61,548 nt of DNA from NCBI GenBank assembly GCA_001801995.1, contig MGZB01000003.1, positions 1 to 61,548 of the forward strand. Direction: 5' to 3'. The translations under genes and the position numbers were made by a program. The notes beneath the pieces are model-generated. The model had not been told where the DNA came from. It searched no databases and saw only the letters and a program-made list of their open reading frames with translations. Shown in pieces: positions 8,549 through 18,931 of this stretch (position 1 is its first letter; every line of letters starts with the position of its first letter). The stretch is from Gammaproteobacteria bacterium RIFOXYD12_FULL_61_37 (GTDB lineage Bacteria; Pseudomonadota; Gammaproteobacteria; Chromatiales; Chromatiaceae).

Positions 8549-9301
8549 ATGCGAAAACCCTTGGTTGCCGGTAACTGGAAGATGAATGGCTCCATCGACA
8601 GCGTCAAGGCGTTGATCGAAGGCATCAAGGCGGGTGTCGGCGAAGTCAAGAATACCTCTGTTGCCGTATGCGCTCCCGCCATCTTCATCCCCCAGGTGCA
8701 GGCAGGGCTCCAGGGTAGCGCTGTTGCCTGGGGCGGCCAGGATCTGTCGGTTCATGCCTCCGGTGCCTACACTGGCGAGACCGCTGCCTCCATGTTGCTC
8801 GACTTCGGCTGCAAGTACGTCATCGTGGGCCATTCCGAACGCCGCACCTATCACGGCGAGACGGATGAGTTGGTGGCCGACAAGCTGGAAGCCGCTCGCG
8901 AGGCGGGTCTGGTGCCGATATTTTGCATCGGTGAAACCCTTGATGAGCGTGAGCAGGGGATCACCGAGCAGGTGGTAGCACGGCAGATCAGTGCCGTGAT
9001 CAATAAGTATGGTGTCGCCGCGCTGAGTGACAGCGTAATTGCCTACGAACCCGTTTGGGCGATCGGCACCGGCAGGACGGCCTCTCCGGAGCAGGCACAG
9101 GAAGTGCATGCCTTCATCCGCGGCCTGGTTGCGAAGGAGAGTATCGAAGTCGCCGGGAGGATTCTGATCCTTTACGGCGGCAGCATGAAGCCCGACAATG
9201 CGGCCGAGTTGATGGCCAAGCCTGATATCGACGGCGGTCTCATTGGTGGCGCTTCCCTCAAGGCGTCGGATTTTCTCGCCATCTGCACGGCAGGCGGCTG
9301 A
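8549..9301 (+). CDS. tpiA: Triosephosphate isomerase
   Basis: This 250-residue TIM-barrel enzyme interconverts dihydroxyacetone phosphate and glyceraldehyde 3-phosphate in glycolysis and gluconeogenesis. The catalytic residues are visible: Lys11 in GNWKMN, His95 in VGHSERR and Glu167 in AYEPVWAIGTG. The flexible loop and the phosphate-binding YGGSMKPDN follow. Length is normal. It lies 16 bases ahead of secG, an order shared by many proteobacteria. Confidence 0.98.
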   Translation: MRKPLVAGNWKMNGSIDSVKALIEGIKAGVGEVKNTSVAVCAPAIFIPQVQAGLQGSAVAWGGQDLSVHASGAYTGETAASMLLDFGCKYVIVGHSERRTYHGETDELVADKLEAAREAGLVPIFCIGETLDEREQGITEQVVARQISAVINKYGVAALSDSVIAYEPVWAIGTGRTASPEQAQEVHAFIRGLVAKESIEVAGRILILYGGSMKPDNAAELMAKPDIDGGLIGGASLKASDFLAICTAGG

Positions 9302-9317
9302 GTTCGGTTTTAATTAG

Positions 9318-9836
9318 ATGCAAACGATTCTTACGGTAGTTCATTTATTTCTGGCGATCGGCCTGGTGGGTCTGGTCCTGATGCAGCATGGCAAGGGCGC
9401 CGATGCCGGCGCTGCCTTCGGCAGCGGCGCATCGGGCACGGTTTTTGGCGCGCGCGGCGCGGCTAATTTCCTCTCCCGCACCACGGCGATCCTGGCCATG
9501 CTGTTCTTTATCACCAGCATCGCCCTGGGATATTTCGCCATGGAGAAGAAAGGCACCCAGGCCGATTTAATGCGGCAGGTCGATGGGCAGGCAGTGGCCC
9601 CCAGCGAGCCCAAAAAACCGGCTGTCCCGGCCGAGGATGCCGATGTGCCCCAGATCCCTGCGGGTGACAAGGCTGCTCCGTCGGATGTCCCCGTTGTTCC
9701 TGCTGCCGGCGCGGCACCAGGCGCCAGTTCGAACGCCGGTGGCGCTGAAGCAGTTGCCGAAAAGTCCGAACCGGTGCAGACTTCCGCCTCCGGTACGCAA
9801 GGGACTCCAGAGGCCCCTGCGAATAAGCCGCAATAA
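9318..9836 (+). CDS. secG: Preprotein translocase subunit SecG, with long C-terminal tail
   Basis: SecG is the small accessory subunit of the SecYEG channel. The first half shows the family plan: a transmembrane segment at residues 1-21, the loop [20 protein letters not shown], and a second transmembrane segment near residues 55-75. The protein is 172 residues, longer than the usual 75-120. The extra length is a Pro/Ala/Glu-rich tail of about 95 residues with no recognisable domain. It sits between tpiA and tRNA-Leu, the common arrangement upstream of nuo. Confidence 0.92.
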   Translation: MQTILTVVHLFLAIGLVGLVLMQHGKGADAGAAFGSGASGTVFGARGAANFLSRTTAILAMLFFITSIALGYFAMEKKGTQADLMRQVDGQAVAPSEPKKPAVPAEDADVPQIPAGDKAAPSDVPVVPAAGAAPGASSNAGGAEAVAEKSEPVQTSASGTQGTPEAPANKPQ

Positions 9837-9866
9837 ATTTATACTGAGCATTGAAAATTGAATATT

Positions 9867-9951
9867 GCCGAAGTGGTGAAATTGGTAGACACGCTATCTT
9901 GAGGGGGTAGTGGCGTAAGCCGTGCCGGTTCGAGTCCGGCCTTCGGCACCA
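9867..9951 (+). tRNA. tRNA-Leu (anticodon GAG)
   Basis: A complete class II tRNA. The acceptor arms GCCGAAG (9867-9873) and CTTCGGC (9941-9947) pair perfectly and the CCA end is encoded. The anticodon stem CTATC/GGTAG holds the loop TTGAGGG, giving anticodon GAG at 9901-9903, followed by a variable arm and the T arm GTTCGAGTC. It should read CUC and CUU leucine codons. It lies 30 bases after secG and is followed at once by a terminator. Confidence 0.97.
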
Positions 9952-9956
9952 TCTTT

Positions 9957-9987
9957 AAAACGGTATCCTGGCGATACCGTTTTTTTA
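9957..9987 (+). terminator. Rho-independent terminator after tRNA-Leu
   Basis: The stem CGGTATC/GATACCG (9961-9967 with 9973-9979), extended by A-T pairs and closed by a five-base loop, is followed by a run of T. It separates the tpiA-secG-tRNA transcript from the nuo operon. Confidence 0.9.
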
Positions 9988-10046
9988 TGCCCTTAAAAAA
10001 CGCAATAACTTATTGATATCATTAAATTTTATGACGATGCGGTGCC

Positions 10047-10076
10047 TTGACATAGAATTCCTGTGGTTGTTAGACT
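10047..10076 (+). promoter_or_regulatory. Candidate promoter of the nuo operon
   Basis: A perfect TTGACA -35 box (10047-10052) is followed after 18 bases by TAGACT (10071-10076, four of six matches). It lies 55 bases before the nuoA ATG, directly downstream of the tRNA terminator, in the only AT-rich gap ahead of the operon. Confidence 0.5.
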
Positions 10077-10130
10077 CACCCTACAATATCTGAGCTAGGT
10101 GCTGACTGGTTCACCATAGGGGCGAAACGA

Positions 10131-10487
10131 ATGCTAGAAAACTATTTGCCCATTCTTATTTTTATCGTCGTCGCACTCGCGGTCGGCGTGGTTGTTGTCT
10201 CCTTGGGTTTTGTCCTTGGGCCCCATCGCCCCGACGCGGAAAAGTGCTCCGTCTATGAGTGCGGATTCGAGGCCTTCGAGGACTCCCGCATGAAGTTCGA
10301 TGTGCGCTACTACCTGGTCGCCATCCTCTTCATTATCTTCGATCTTGAGATCGCCTTTCTCTTTCCCTGGGCTGTCGTGCTGGGCAAGATCGGCATGGCC
10401 GGCTTCATCGCTATGTTCATTTTCTTGGCGATTCTGGTTATCGGTTTCATCTACGAGTGGAAGAAGGGGGCCCTTGAATGGGAATAG
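10131..10487 (+). CDS. nuoA: NADH-quinone oxidoreductase subunit A
   Basis: NuoA is a small membrane subunit of proton-pumping complex I, near the junction of the membrane and peripheral arms. The 118-residue protein has three transmembrane segments (about 5-28, 62-82 and 88-108). Its conserved loop [20 protein letters not shown] contributes to the quinone site, and [24 protein letters not shown] is the family signature. It is the first gene of a complete nuoA-N operon and overlaps nuoB by ten bases. Confidence 0.97.
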   Translation: MLENYLPILIFIVVALAVGVVVVSLGFVLGPHRPDAEKCSVYECGFEAFEDSRMKFDVRYYLVAILFIIFDLEIAFLFPWAVVLGKIGMAGFIAMFIFLAILVIGFIYEWKKGALEWE

Positions 10488-10963
10488 AAGGTATCCTGGA
10501 AAAGGGCTGGGTCACCACTTCCGCCGACGCGCTCATCAACTGGGCTCGCACCGGTTCCATGTGGCCTATGACCTTTGGCTTGGCCTGTTGCGCCGTGGAG
10601 ATGATGCAGGCGGCGGCCTCCCGCTATGACATGGACCGCTTCGGCATCGTCTTTAGGCCTAGTCCCCGTCAGTCCGACGTGATGATCGTGGCCGGCACCC
10701 TAACCAATAAGATGGCTCCCGCCTTGCGCAAGGTCTATGACCAGATGGCCGAGCCGCGCTGGGTCATCTCCATGGGCTCCTGCGCCAACGGCGGCGGCTA
10801 TTACCACTATTCCTATGCCGTGGTGCGCGGCTGCGACCGTATAGTCCCGGTCGATATCTATGTGCCGGGCTGTCCGCCCACCGCCGAGGCCTTGTTGTAC
10901 GGCGTCCTGCAATTGCAGGAGAAGATACGCCGTACCAGTACCATTGCGCGTCAGGAGGCCTGA
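10478..10963 (+). CDS. nuoB: NADH-quinone oxidoreductase subunit B
   Basis: NuoB holds the N2 [4Fe-4S] cluster that delivers electrons to quinone. All four cysteine ligands are present: Cys37 and Cys38 ([10 protein letters not shown]), Cys102 ([14 protein letters not shown]) and Cys132 ([13 protein letters not shown]). Length (161 residues) is normal. The ATG lies inside the end of nuoA, so the two genes are translationally coupled. Two bases separate it from nuoC. Confidence 0.98.
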   Translation: MGIEGILEKGWVTTSADALINWARTGSMWPMTFGLACCAVEMMQAAASRYDMDRFGIVFRPSPRQSDVMIVAGTLTNKMAPALRKVYDQMAEPRWVISMGSCANGGGYYHYSYAVVRGCDRIVPVDIYVPGCPPTAEALLYGVLQLQEKIRRTSTIARQEA

Positions 10964-10965
10964 TC

Positions 10966-11685
10966 GTGATAACCCAGTCGAGCATGGACAAACGCGTGGA
11001 CGATCTCGTTGCAGCCATCGAAGGGCAGTTCGAGGAAAGCGAGATCGAGTATGAGTTGAGCCGTGCCTTTGGTGAGGTGACGCTCCAGGTCGGCGCCGGT
11101 GATTGGCGTAAGGCCGCCGAGCTGCTGCGCAACCACAGGTCGTTCGACTTCGAGGAGCTGATCGACCTCTGCGGGGTTGATTACGCTACCTACGGCCAGG
11201 GGGAGTGGGATACTGCCGATGCCCCCAACAGGGGTTTCAGCCGTGGGGCCGAGCGGTCTGGTCTGGACGCCGTCGAGGTCGAGAAGCGCTTTGCCGTGGT
11301 TTGTCATCTCCTCTCCCTGAGCAAGAATGTGCGCCTGCGCCTTAAGACCTTCTGCGAGAACGATCCCCCCATGGTTGCCTCCCTGAACCCGGTCTGGAAT
11401 GCGGCCAACTGGTTCGAGCGCGAGGCCTTCGATATGTACGGTGTCTTGTTCGAAGGGCATCCGGACCTGCGCCGCATTCTCACCGACTACGGCTTCGTCG
11501 GTTACCCCCTGCGCAAGGACTTCCCCCTCTCGGGCCATGTGGAGATGCGCTACGACGCCGGGAAGCAGCGCGTGGTCTACGAACCGGTAAAGATTGAGCC
11601 GCGCACCCTGGTGCCGCGCACGCTTCGTCATGACAATCGCTATGAGGGCCGCGCGGCCCCCGAATCGGAAGGCAGCGATGGCTGA
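10966..11685 (+). CDS. nuoC: NADH-quinone oxidoreductase subunit C (GTG start)
   Basis: NuoC is the 30-kDa peripheral-arm subunit that packs against NuoD. It is a separate gene here, not fused to nuoD as in enterobacteria. The start codon is GTG, seven bases after a strong AGGAGG (10953-10958). The signature [40 protein letters not shown] is visible in the C-terminal half. At 239 residues it is somewhat long for the family; the extra residues lie near 77-100 ([17 protein letters not shown]). Confidence 0.95.
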   Translation: MITQSSMDKRVDDLVAAIEGQFEESEIEYELSRAFGEVTLQVGAGDWRKAAELLRNHRSFDFEELIDLCGVDYATYGQGEWDTADAPNRGFSRGAERSGLDAVEVEKRFAVVCHLLSLSKNVRLRLKTFCENDPPMVASLNPVWNAANWFEREAFDMYGVLFEGHPDLRRILTDYGFVGYPLRKDFPLSGHVEMRYDAGKQRVVYEPVKIEPRTLVPRTLRHDNRYEGRAAPESEGSDG

Positions 11686-12937
11686 GATCCGCAATTTCAC
11701 CCTCAACTTCGGTCCCCAGCATCCCTCCGCCCACGGCGTGTTGCGCCTGGTGCTGGAGATGGACGGCGAGCAGATCATGCGAGCTGACCCCCATGTGGGC
11801 CTGCTCCATCGCGGGACCGAGAAGCTGGCAGAGACCAAGCCGTATAACCAAAGCATCGGCTACATGGACCGGCTCGACTACGTCTCCATGATGTGCAGCG
11901 AGCACGGCTATGTGCTGGCCATCGAAAAGTTGCTGGGTATCGAGGCACCCATCCGCGCCCTCTATATCCGCACGATGTTCGATGAGGTCACCCGCATCCT
12001 CAATCATCTGATGTGGCTTGGCACCCATGCCCTCGACATCGGCGCCATGACGGTGTTCCTCTACTGCTTCCGCGAGCGCGAGGACCTGATGGATTGCTAC
12101 GAAGCAGTCTCCGGCGCCCGTATGCACGCCACCTATTACCGGCCGGGCGGCGTCTATCGCGACCTGCCCGACAACATGCCCCGCTACGAGGAGAAGGCCT
12201 CCAAGTGGCACTCCGAGGCCGAGATCCGCCGCCGCAACGATGCCCGTCATGGTTCTCTGCTCGATTTTCTTGAGAATTTCTGCGAACGCTTCGACAAGTA
12301 CGTCGAGGAGTACGAGACCCTGCTGACCGATAACCGTATCTGGAAGCAGCGTACCGTCGGCATCGCTGTGGTCTCGCCCTATCGCGCCAAGCAGCTCGGC
12401 TTCACCGGTCCCATGCTGCGCGGCTCCGGCATCGCATGGGATCTGCGCAAGAAGCAGACCTATGCCGCCTACGACCAAGTCGAGTTCGATATCCCGGTCG
12501 GCCGCAACGGCGATACCTACGATCGTTATCTGGTGCGCATGGAAGAGATGCGCCAATCCAACCGCATCGTCAAACAATGCATCGCCTGGCTGCGCCGGAA
12601 CCCCGGTCCCGTCATGATCGACGATCCCAAGGTGGCGCCGCCCAAACGTGACCAGATGAAGCAGGAGATGGAATCCCTGATCCACCACTTCAAGCTCTTC
12701 TCCGAGGGTTATTGCCCGCCTCCTGGCGAGGTGTACGCTGCCGTGGAGGCCCCCAAGGGCGAGTTCGGTGTCTATCTGGTCTCCGATGGCGCCAACAAGC
12801 CCTACCGCATGAAGATCCGCGCGCCCGGATTCCCGCATCTGGCCGCCATGGACGAGATGGTGCGCGGCCATATGCTGTCCGACGTGACCGCCGTGATCGG
12901 CACCATGGACATCGTATTTGGGGAGATCGACCGCTGA
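11678..12937 (+). CDS. nuoD: NADH-quinone oxidoreductase subunit D
   Basis: NuoD is the 49-kDa subunit that forms much of the quinone-binding chamber with NuoB. The 419-residue protein begins [20 protein letters not shown], and this ATG overlaps the end of nuoC by eight bases. A longer in-frame upstream start at 11594 would run through nuoC and lacks family support. Conserved stretches include [25 protein letters not shown] and the C-terminal [19 protein letters not shown], all at the normal positions. Confidence 0.97.
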   Translation: MAEIRNFTLNFGPQHPSAHGVLRLVLEMDGEQIMRADPHVGLLHRGTEKLAETKPYNQSIGYMDRLDYVSMMCSEHGYVLAIEKLLGIEAPIRALYIRTMFDEVTRILNHLMWLGTHALDIGAMTVFLYCFREREDLMDCYEAVSGARMHATYYRPGGVYRDLPDNMPRYEEKASKWHSEAEIRRRNDARHGSLLDFLENFCERFDKYVEEYETLLTDNRIWKQRTVGIAVVSPYRAKQLGFTGPMLRGSGIAWDLRKKQTYAAYDQVEFDIPVGRNGDTYDRYLVRMEEMRQSNRIVKQCIAWLRRNPGPVMIDDPKVAPPKRDQMKQEMESLIHHFKLFSEGYCPPPGEVYAAVEAPKGEFGVYLVSDGANKPYRMKIRAPGFPHLAAMDEMVRGHMLSDVTAVIGTMDIVFGEIDR

Positions 12938-13467
12938 TGAGCTTCAAAAGCGCACCCATGACCACCATCGAACGGCGGGCCGACAAGGGCTCGTTGTTCA
13001 CCCCCGAGATCCGCGCCCAGATCGACAAGTGGGTCGCCAAATATCCCGGCGAGTGGCGTCAATCCGCCGTGATGTGGGCCCTGCGCGTGGTGCAGGAGAG
13101 CAATCGCGGCTTCCTTACCCCCGAGCTGATGGACAACGTGGCCGCCTATCTGGACATGCCGCCCATCGCCGTTTACGAAGTGGCCAGCTTTTACTCCATG
13201 TACGAGCTGAAGCCGGTCGCCAAGCGCAAGATCTGCGTCTGCACCAACGTCTCCTGCATGGTGCGAGGCTCCGACATCGTGGTGGGCCATCTGGAGAAAC
13301 GGCTTGGAGCCAAACTGGGTCAGACTACCCCCGATGGACGCTGGACCCTGAAAGAGGTCGAGTGCCTCGGCGCCTGCGGCGATGCCCCCGCGATCCAGAT
13401 CGGCAACAAGTATTACGAGAACCTGACTCCGGAAGGGATCGACAAGATCCTGGACGAGCTGGAGTAA
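12937..13467 (+). CDS. nuoE: NADH-quinone oxidoreductase subunit E
   Basis: NuoE is the 24-kDa subunit carrying the N1a [2Fe-2S] cluster next to NuoF. The 176-residue protein has the thioredoxin-like fold motifs and the ligands C-x4-C in CTNVSC and C-x3-C in CLGAC. ASFYSMYELKPV is also typical. The ATG overlaps the nuoD stop by one base (TGATGA), which fixes the start; longer upstream readings overlap nuoD. Confidence 0.97.
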   Translation: MSFKSAPMTTIERRADKGSLFTPEIRAQIDKWVAKYPGEWRQSAVMWALRVVQESNRGFLTPELMDNVAAYLDMPPIAVYEVASFYSMYELKPVAKRKICVCTNVSCMVRGSDIVVGHLEKRLGAKLGQTTPDGRWTLKEVECLGACGDAPAIQIGNKYYENLTPEGIDKILDELE

Positions 13468-13470
13468 GCG

Positions 13471-14757
13471 ATGGCCAACGAAGTCTGCTTCCGTTACCTG
13501 GACCCCACCGATCGCACCAAGGGCGCGCCCTGGACCATCGGCTATTATCGCAGCCGTGGCGGTTACACCCAGCTCGAACGCATCCTGAAGAACAAGGTTG
13601 CCCCGGCCGACCTGATCGCCGAGATCAAGAAATCGGGCCTGCGCGGCCGTGGCGGCGCCGGTTTTCCCACCGGGCTCAAGTGGTCCTTCATCAACCGCGA
13701 TGCCCCCGGCCAGAAGTACATCGTCTGCAACTCGGACGAGGGCGAGCCCGGCACCTTCAAGGACCGCGACATCCTGCGCTACAACCCCCACCAGTTGGTC
13801 GAGGGGATGATCATCGGCGCCTACTGCATCGGCGCCAATGTCGGCTACAACTACATCCGCGGCGAGTTCTGGGAGCCCTACGAGCGTTTCGAGGCGGCCC
13901 TGGAAGAGGCGAGGGCGGCTGGTTTCCTGGGTAAGGACATCCTCGGCTCCGGCTTCGATTTCGATCTGCACAGCCACCTGGGCGCCGGCGCCTATGTCTG
14001 CGGCGAAGAGACCGCCCTGCTGGAGTCCATCGAGGGCAAAAAGGGTCAGCCGCGCTACAAGCCGCCGTTCCCGGCCCAGTTCGGTCTCTATGGCCGTCCC
14101 ACCATCATCAATAACACCGAGTCCCTGGCCTCCATCCCGGTGATCCTGGAAAAGGGCGGCGACTGGTTCAAGGGATTGGGCGTGGAGAACAGCGGCGGCG
14201 CCAAGCTCTTCTCCATCTCCGGCAACATCAACAAGCCCGGTGTCTTCGAGGTCCCCCTCGGCACCCCCTTCTCCCAGTTGCTGGAGATGGCGGGCGGCAT
14301 GCGCAAGGGTTACAGGCTGAAGGCGGTGATCCCCGGCGGCTCCTCAGCCCCCGTGATCCCCGGCGAACAGATGATGCAGTTGAACATGGATTACGACAGC
14401 ATCGCCAAGGCGGGCTCCATGCTCGGCTCCGGCGCAGTCATCATTCTGGACGACAGACAGTGCATGGTGCGGATACTGGAGCGCATGTCCTACTTCTATC
14501 ATGAAGAGTCCTGCGGCCAGTGTACCCCCTGCCGCGAGGGCACCGGCTGGCTCTACCGCGTGGTGAGCCGTATCGAGAACGGCAAGGGCCGCCCCGAGGA
14601 CCTGGATCTGCTGGACGATCTGACCACCAAGATCGCCGGCCGCACCATCTGCGCCCTGGGAGATGCCGCCGCCATGCCGGTCCGGGGCATGCTCCGGCAC
14701 TATCGCGACGAATTCGAATACCACATCGCTCACAAAAAATGCGTGGTTACGACGTAG
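13471..14757 (+). CDS. nuoF: NADH-quinone oxidoreductase subunit F
   Basis: NuoF binds NADH and FMN and holds the N3 [4Fe-4S] cluster. The 428-residue protein shows the FMN/NADH glycine-rich segment [13 protein letters not shown], the motif [16 protein letters not shown], and the cluster ligands in [12 protein letters not shown] plus a downstream cysteine (TICALGD). Three bases separate it from nuoE. Its TAG stop codon is also the first GTAG of a REP-like palindrome that fills the nuoF-nuoG gap. Confidence 0.97.
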   Translation: MANEVCFRYLDPTDRTKGAPWTIGYYRSRGGYTQLERILKNKVAPADLIAEIKKSGLRGRGGAGFPTGLKWSFINRDAPGQKYIVCNSDEGEPGTFKDRDILRYNPHQLVEGMIIGAYCIGANVGYNYIRGEFWEPYERFEAALEEARAAGFLGKDILGSGFDFDLHSHLGAGAYVCGEETALLESIEGKKGQPRYKPPFPAQFGLYGRPTIINNTESLASIPVILEKGGDWFKGLGVENSGGAKLFSISGNINKPGVFEVPLGTPFSQLLEMAGGMRKGYRLKAVIPGGSSAPVIPGEQMMQLNMDYDSIAKAGSMLGSGAVIILDDRQCMVRILERMSYFYHEESCGQCTPCREGTGWLYRVVSRIENGKGRPEDLDLLDDLTTKIAGRTICALGDAAAMPVRGMLRHYRDEFEYHIAHKKCVVTT

Positions 14758-14800
14758 GTTGGCCTTCAGGCCGACAATGCCGCCCTGAAGGGCGACCTAC
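14754..14800 (+). repeat. REP-like palindrome between nuoF and nuoG
   Basis: GTAG (14754-14757) is followed by the hairpin TGGCCTTCAGGCCGA, and then in mirror orientation by CGCCCTGAAGGGCG and CTAC (14797-14800). Two head-to-head hairpins bounded by GTAG and CTAC are the arrangement of paired REP elements, the targets of RAYT transposases. The first TAG doubles as the nuoF stop codon. Confidence 0.75.
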
Positions 14801-14821
14801 AGGGGAACCTAGAGAAACGAG

Positions 14822-17158
14822 ATGACAGACGAGACGCTGGTAACAATCGAGGTGGACGGCCGGGAGCTGAAGGCAAGGCCCGGCGCCATGCTCATCGAAG
14901 TGACCGATGCCGCCGGGATCAATATCCCGCGCTTCTGCTATCACAAGAAGCTGTCGGTATCCGCCAATTGCCGCATGTGCCTTGTCGAGGTCGAAAAGGC
15001 GCCCAAGCCGATGCCGGCCTGCGCCACGCCGGTAGCCAACGGCATGAAGGTCAAAACCCGTTCTCCCACGGCCCTGGCGGCGCAGAAAGGGACCCTGGAG
15101 TTCCTGCTGATCAACCACCCCCTCGACTGCCCCATCTGTGACCAGGGCGGCGAGTGCGAGCTTCAGGACGTGGCCATGGGCTACGGTGCTGGAGTTTCCC
15201 GCTACATAGAAAAGAAGCGGGTGGTTTCCGACCCGGATATCGGTCCCCTGGTGGCGACCGACATGACCCGCTGCATCCACTGCACCCGATGTGTCCGCTT
15301 CGGCGCCGAGATTGCCGGCATACGCGAAATGGGCGCGACCGGGCGCGGCGAGCACATGAAGATCGGCACCTATATTCAGAGCAGCGTCGATTCCGAGCTC
15401 TCGGGCAACATCATAGACCTCTGCCCGGTAGGCGCCTTGACCTCCAAGCCCTATCGCTTCCAGGCCCGCGCCTGGGAGCTGACTCAATCCGATGCCGTAG
15501 GCCCCCATGACGCGGTAGGTTCCAACCTCTATTTGCATGTGCGCCGCGACAAGGTGATGCGCGTGGCGCCGCGCGGCAACGAGGCGGTCAATGAATGCTG
15601 GATTTCCGACCGCGACCGTTTCAGCTACGAGGCCTTGGAGAGCACCGCCCGCCTGAAGCGTCCGCTGGTCAAGGAAAATGGCAAGTGGCGCGAGCTTCCC
15701 TGGGACGAAGCCTTGGATCTGGCCGCCGGGATGCTGAAGGGCGCCGGTGCCGGTCTCAAGACCCTGATCTCTCCGAGCGCCACCCTGGAAGAGCTTTATC
15801 TGGCGCAGAAGCTGACGCGCGGCCTGGGCAGCAGCCATATCGACCACCGTCTGCGCCAGGGCGATTTCCGCAATGACGCCAGTCCCGCGTTGCGCTGGCT
15901 GGGCATGCCTATCGCAGAGATCGAGCGCCTGGACGTGGCCGTCGTGGTCGGCGGCAATCCGCGCAAGGATCAGCCCCTCATCGGTCACCGCCTGAGAAAG
16001 GCGGCCATGGCGGGCGCCTCCATCACCTACATTAATCCCTGCAAGTTCGATCTCAACTACGGGGCGGACCAGCAGGTCGAAAGCCCCGCCGGCATGGTCA
16101 AGCGGCTGGCCGGTCTGGCCAAGGCCATTGGCGTGACTGGCGAACTGGTGGCCAATGCCGTCGTCGACGATCAATGCAAGGCCCTGGCCGGACAACTCAA
16201 GAACGCCGGCAAGGCCGCGATCTTCCTCGGCAACATCGCCAACGCCCATCCCGATCTGGCCGTTTTGGAGACCCTGGCAGGCAGAATCGCCACCGCCACG
16301 AACGCCTTCTTCGGTTTCTTGCAAGAAGGGGCCAACGCGGTTGGCGCCCAGCTTGCGGGTGCCGCTCCCCACCGTCTCCCTGGCGGCAAGGCAGCCGAAA
16401 CCCAAGGCAAGAACGCCCGGCGCATGCTCTCCGACAAGATCGAGGGCGCCCTGCTGATCGGCGCCGATCCGGCCCTGGATTGCTGGGACCCTTCCGCCGT
16501 GCGGCAGTCCTTCTCCAATGCCAAGGACGTGGTTGCGCTGACCGCCTTCCGCACCCGCAGCCTGGAGTCCTGCGCCAACCTCATGTTGCCCATCGGCTGG
16601 TTCGCCGAGTCTTCAGGTACCCTGGTCAACGGTCAGGGTGACTGGCAGACCTTCGCCGGTGCAGTATCTCCCATCGGTGAGGCTCGCCCTGCCTGGAAGG
16701 TCTTACGCGTGCTCGGTAATCTGACGGATGTGGAAGGTTTCGACTACCAGAATTCCGCCGAGGTGCTGAACGAAGTCCGCGCCGCCTGCGAGGGCGTTTC
16801 CCTCGACAACGCCATCGGCGAGGGTTGCCTCGACGTGCAGTTCAAGGAAGGCCCTTTGACCCGGATCGGTTATGTGCCCCTCTATGCCGCCGATGTCGCC
16901 GTGCGTCATGCGCCTTCCTTGCAGCGCACCGCCAACGCAGCCGACAGCGCCCTGCTGCGGGTCAATGGCGCCACGGCAAGGATTTACGCCCTGTCCAGCG
17001 GTGCCCCAATCTCTGTCTGCCAGGGTAACGGTGAAGCCCAACTGATGGTTTGCATCGACGAAGGCATCGCTTCCGATTGCGCCCTGGTGCCCGCAGGTCT
17101 TGCCGCCACCGGCGGACTGGGACCGATGTTCGGCGAAATTACCCTGGAGAAGGATTGA
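14822..17158 (+). CDS. nuoG: NADH-quinone oxidoreductase subunit G
   Basis: NuoG is the largest peripheral-arm subunit (778 residues) and carries several iron-sulfur clusters. The N-terminal ferredoxin domain holds a [2Fe-2S] cluster ([19 protein letters not shown]). The His-Cys motif follows ([18 protein letters not shown]), then two CxxC-type [4Fe-4S] sites ([13 protein letters not shown] and [10 protein letters not shown]). The rest resembles a molybdopterin oxidoreductase domain without an active cofactor site, as is usual for NuoG. It is preceded by 64 bases holding a REP-like element, and the ATG follows AGAAACG, a weak ribosome-binding site. Confidence 0.96.
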   Translation: MTDETLVTIEVDGRELKARPGAMLIEVTDAAGINIPRFCYHKKLSVSANCRMCLVEVEKAPKPMPACATPVANGMKVKTRSPTALAAQKGTLEFLLINHPLDCPICDQGGECELQDVAMGYGAGVSRYIEKKRVVSDPDIGPLVATDMTRCIHCTRCVRFGAEIAGIREMGATGRGEHMKIGTYIQSSVDSELSGNIIDLCPVGALTSKPYRFQARAWELTQSDAVGPHDAVGSNLYLHVRRDKVMRVAPRGNEAVNECWISDRDRFSYEALESTARLKRPLVKENGKWRELPWDEALDLAAGMLKGAGAGLKTLISPSATLEELYLAQKLTRGLGSSHIDHRLRQGDFRNDASPALRWLGMPIAEIERLDVAVVVGGNPRKDQPLIGHRLRKAAMAGASITYINPCKFDLNYGADQQVESPAGMVKRLAGLAKAIGVTGELVANAVVDDQCKALAGQLKNAGKAAIFLGNIANAHPDLAVLETLAGRIATATNAFFGFLQEGANAVGAQLAGAAPHRLPGGKAAETQGKNARRMLSDKIEGALLIGADPALDCWDPSAVRQSFSNAKDVVALTAFRTRSLESCANLMLPIGWFAESSGTLVNGQGDWQTFAGAVSPIGEARPAWKVLRVLGNLTDVEGFDYQNSAEVLNEVRAACEGVSLDNAIGEGCLDVQFKEGPLTRIGYVPLYAADVAVRHAPSLQRTANAADSALLRVNGATARIYALSSGAPISVCQGNGEAQLMVCIDEGIASDCALVPAGLAATGGLGPMFGEITLEKD

Positions 17159-17162
17159 GCCG

Positions 17163-18239
17163 ATGGATGCCATACTGAACCTCTGGAACAGCTTTAGTCA
17201 GGATTGGCCCACACTGGCCACCTTGATCCTGATCCTGCTCAAGATCGTCGTCATCATGCTCCCGCTGATGGTGCTGGTGGCCTACTACACCTACGCCGAG
17301 CGCAAGATCATCGGCTACATGCAGGTTCGCATCGGTCCGAACCGGGTCGGCTTCTTCGGACGACATGCCTTCGGGCTGGGCCAGCCCCTGGCCGATGCCT
17401 TCAAGCTGATGTTCAAGGAGATTGTGATTCCCACCAAGGCGAACCGGGTGCTCTTCGTCATCGCTCCCATGCTTTCCTTGGGGCCGGCATTGGCCGCCTG
17501 GGCGGTCTTTCCCTTCAACGAAGGCATGGCCCTGGCCGACATCAACGCCGGTCTGCTCTACCTGTTGGCCATGACCTCTGTCGGCGTCTATGGCGTCATC
17601 ATCGCGGGCTGGGCCTCCAACTCCAAATATGCCCTGCTCGGCGCCATGCGCTCCGCCGCCCAGATCGTCTCCTACGAGATCGCCATGGGTTTCGCGCTGG
17701 TCGGTGTCCTGGTGGCCGCCGGCAGCCTGAATCTGAGTGATATCGTCCGGGCGCAGAGCGGCAGTTTGCTTCATTGGTACTGGCTGCCTCTGCTGCCCTT
17801 GTTTCTGATCTATTTCATCTCGGGCGTGGCCGAGACCAATCGCGCGCCCTTCGACGTGGCGGAAGGCGAGTCCGAGATCGTCGCCGGCTTTCACGTCGAC
17901 TACTCAGGGATGACCTTCGCGGCCTTCTTCCTGGGCGAATACGCCAACATGATCCTGGTGTCCGCGCTTACCGCGCTGATGTTCATGGGCGGCTGGCTCT
18001 CCCCTTTCCAGGGAACCCCCCTGGAGCCGTTCTTCGCCTGGGTGCCAGGTTTTGTCTGGCTGGTGGCGAAGACCTTCTTCTTCATGTACCTGTTCCTCTG
18101 GTTCCGCGCGACCTTTCCCCGCTACCGCTATGACCAGATCATGCGGTTGGGCTGGAAGGTCTTTATCCCGATCACTATCGTCTGGATTCTTGTGGTCGGC
18201 CTGGCGGTCGTGTATCAACTGCCCTGGTGGTTCGATTGA
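17163..18239 (+). CDS. nuoH: NADH-quinone oxidoreductase subunit H
   Basis: NuoH is the membrane subunit at the base of the peripheral arm and contributes to the quinone tunnel. The 358-residue protein has about eight transmembrane segments and the conserved signatures [20 protein letters not shown] and [30 protein letters not shown]. The ATG lies four bases after nuoG and matches the family start; the longer upstream reading overlaps nuoG. It is followed by a 187-base gap holding a REP-like element. Confidence 0.97.
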   Translation: MDAILNLWNSFSQDWPTLATLILILLKIVVIMLPLMVLVAYYTYAERKIIGYMQVRIGPNRVGFFGRHAFGLGQPLADAFKLMFKEIVIPTKANRVLFVIAPMLSLGPALAAWAVFPFNEGMALADINAGLLYLLAMTSVGVYGVIIAGWASNSKYALLGAMRSAAQIVSYEIAMGFALVGVLVAAGSLNLSDIVRAQSGSLLHWYWLPLLPLFLIYFISGVAETNRAPFDVAEGESEIVAGFHVDYSGMTFAAFFLGEYANMILVSALTALMFMGGWLSPFQGTPLEPFFAWVPGFVWLVAKTFFFMYLFLWFRATFPRYRYDQIMRLGWKVFIPITIVWILVVGLAVVYQLPWWFD

Positions 18240-18269
18240 TGATATCACCCCCAAAAACTCCGCTGCGCT

Positions 18270-18372
18270 CCGTTTTTGACCCCTCTAGGGTAGGGGCGAA
18301 TTTATTCGCCCGGAACAATGGGCGCAGGGCGAATAAATTCGCCCCTACACTGCGTCCCGTTTTTGACCCCTC
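18270..18372 (+). repeat. REP-like palindrome flanked by 16-bp direct repeats, between nuoH and nuoI
   Basis: A GTAG...CTAC element (18290-18348) contains two mirror-image hairpins built from GGGCGAAT/ATTCGCCC, the same plan as the element after nuoF but with unrelated stem sequence. It is flanked by perfect direct repeats CCGTTTTTGACCCCTC at 18270-18285 and 18357-18372. The repeats may record a duplicative insertion or an older repeat unit that the palindrome entered. The element lies within the nuo operon and could form strong structure in the mRNA. Confidence 0.75.
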
Positions 18373-18426
18373 AAGGGGCAAGAAACACTTGGGGCGGCCC
18401 GTCGTGTTTCTTGACAGAGGTGCCCT

Positions 18427-18918
18427 GTGATCAATGCGGTGAAGAACTACATCGGTAGCCTATTCCTGTTCGAGCTGTTCAAGGGTCTCGGTGTCACCGG
18501 GCGCTACCTGTTCGCTCGCAAGTTCACTGTCCAGTATCCGGAGGAGAAGGCCCCCGTATCTCCCCGTTTTCGTGGCCTGCATGCCCTGCGCCGCTATCCG
18601 AACGGTGAGGAACGCTGCATCTCCTGCAAGCTGTGCGAGGCGGTCTGCCCGGCCCTGGCCATCACCATCGAAGCGGAGCCCCGCGCCGACGGTTCGCGCC
18701 GCACCACCAAATACGAGATCGATCTCTTCAAGTGCATTTACTGTGGATTCTGCGAGGAATCCTGCCCGGTCGATTCCATTGTCCTGAGCCGGGTCTACGA
18801 ATATTGCATGGAAGAGAACGGCGAACGCCTTATCGGCAAGGAGCGATTGCTGGAGCTTGGCGACAAGCACGAGGCGCAACTGGCCACCGACCGGGCCGAA
18901 CAGGCGAAATACCGTTGA
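18427..18918 (+). CDS. nuoI: NADH-quinone oxidoreductase subunit I (GTG start)
   Basis: NuoI carries two [4Fe-4S] clusters (N6a and N6b) that pass electrons from NuoG to NuoB. Both ferredoxin motifs are intact: [12 protein letters not shown] and [12 protein letters not shown]. The 163-residue length is normal. The start is a GTG preceded by AGAGG (18416-18420). The promoter-distal half of the operon begins here after the REP-containing gap. Confidence 0.96.
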   Translation: MINAVKNYIGSLFLFELFKGLGVTGRYLFARKFTVQYPEEKAPVSPRFRGLHALRRYPNGEERCISCKLCEAVCPALAITIEAEPRADGSRRTTKYEIDLFKCIYCGFCEESCPVDSIVLSRVYEYCMEENGERLIGKERLLELGDKHEAQLATDRAEQAKYR

Positions 18919-18931
18919 CCGGGAATAACCG

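Noticed and set aside
11594..11677. Upstream in-frame start for nuoD
   Set aside because: It would extend NuoD by 28 residues through nuoC; the family start [16 protein letters not shown] at 11678 is clear.
14747..16405. A 552-codon open frame on the minus strand opposite nuoG
   Set aside because: It mirrors the high-GC codon pattern of nuoG, has no family features, and nuoG is certain.
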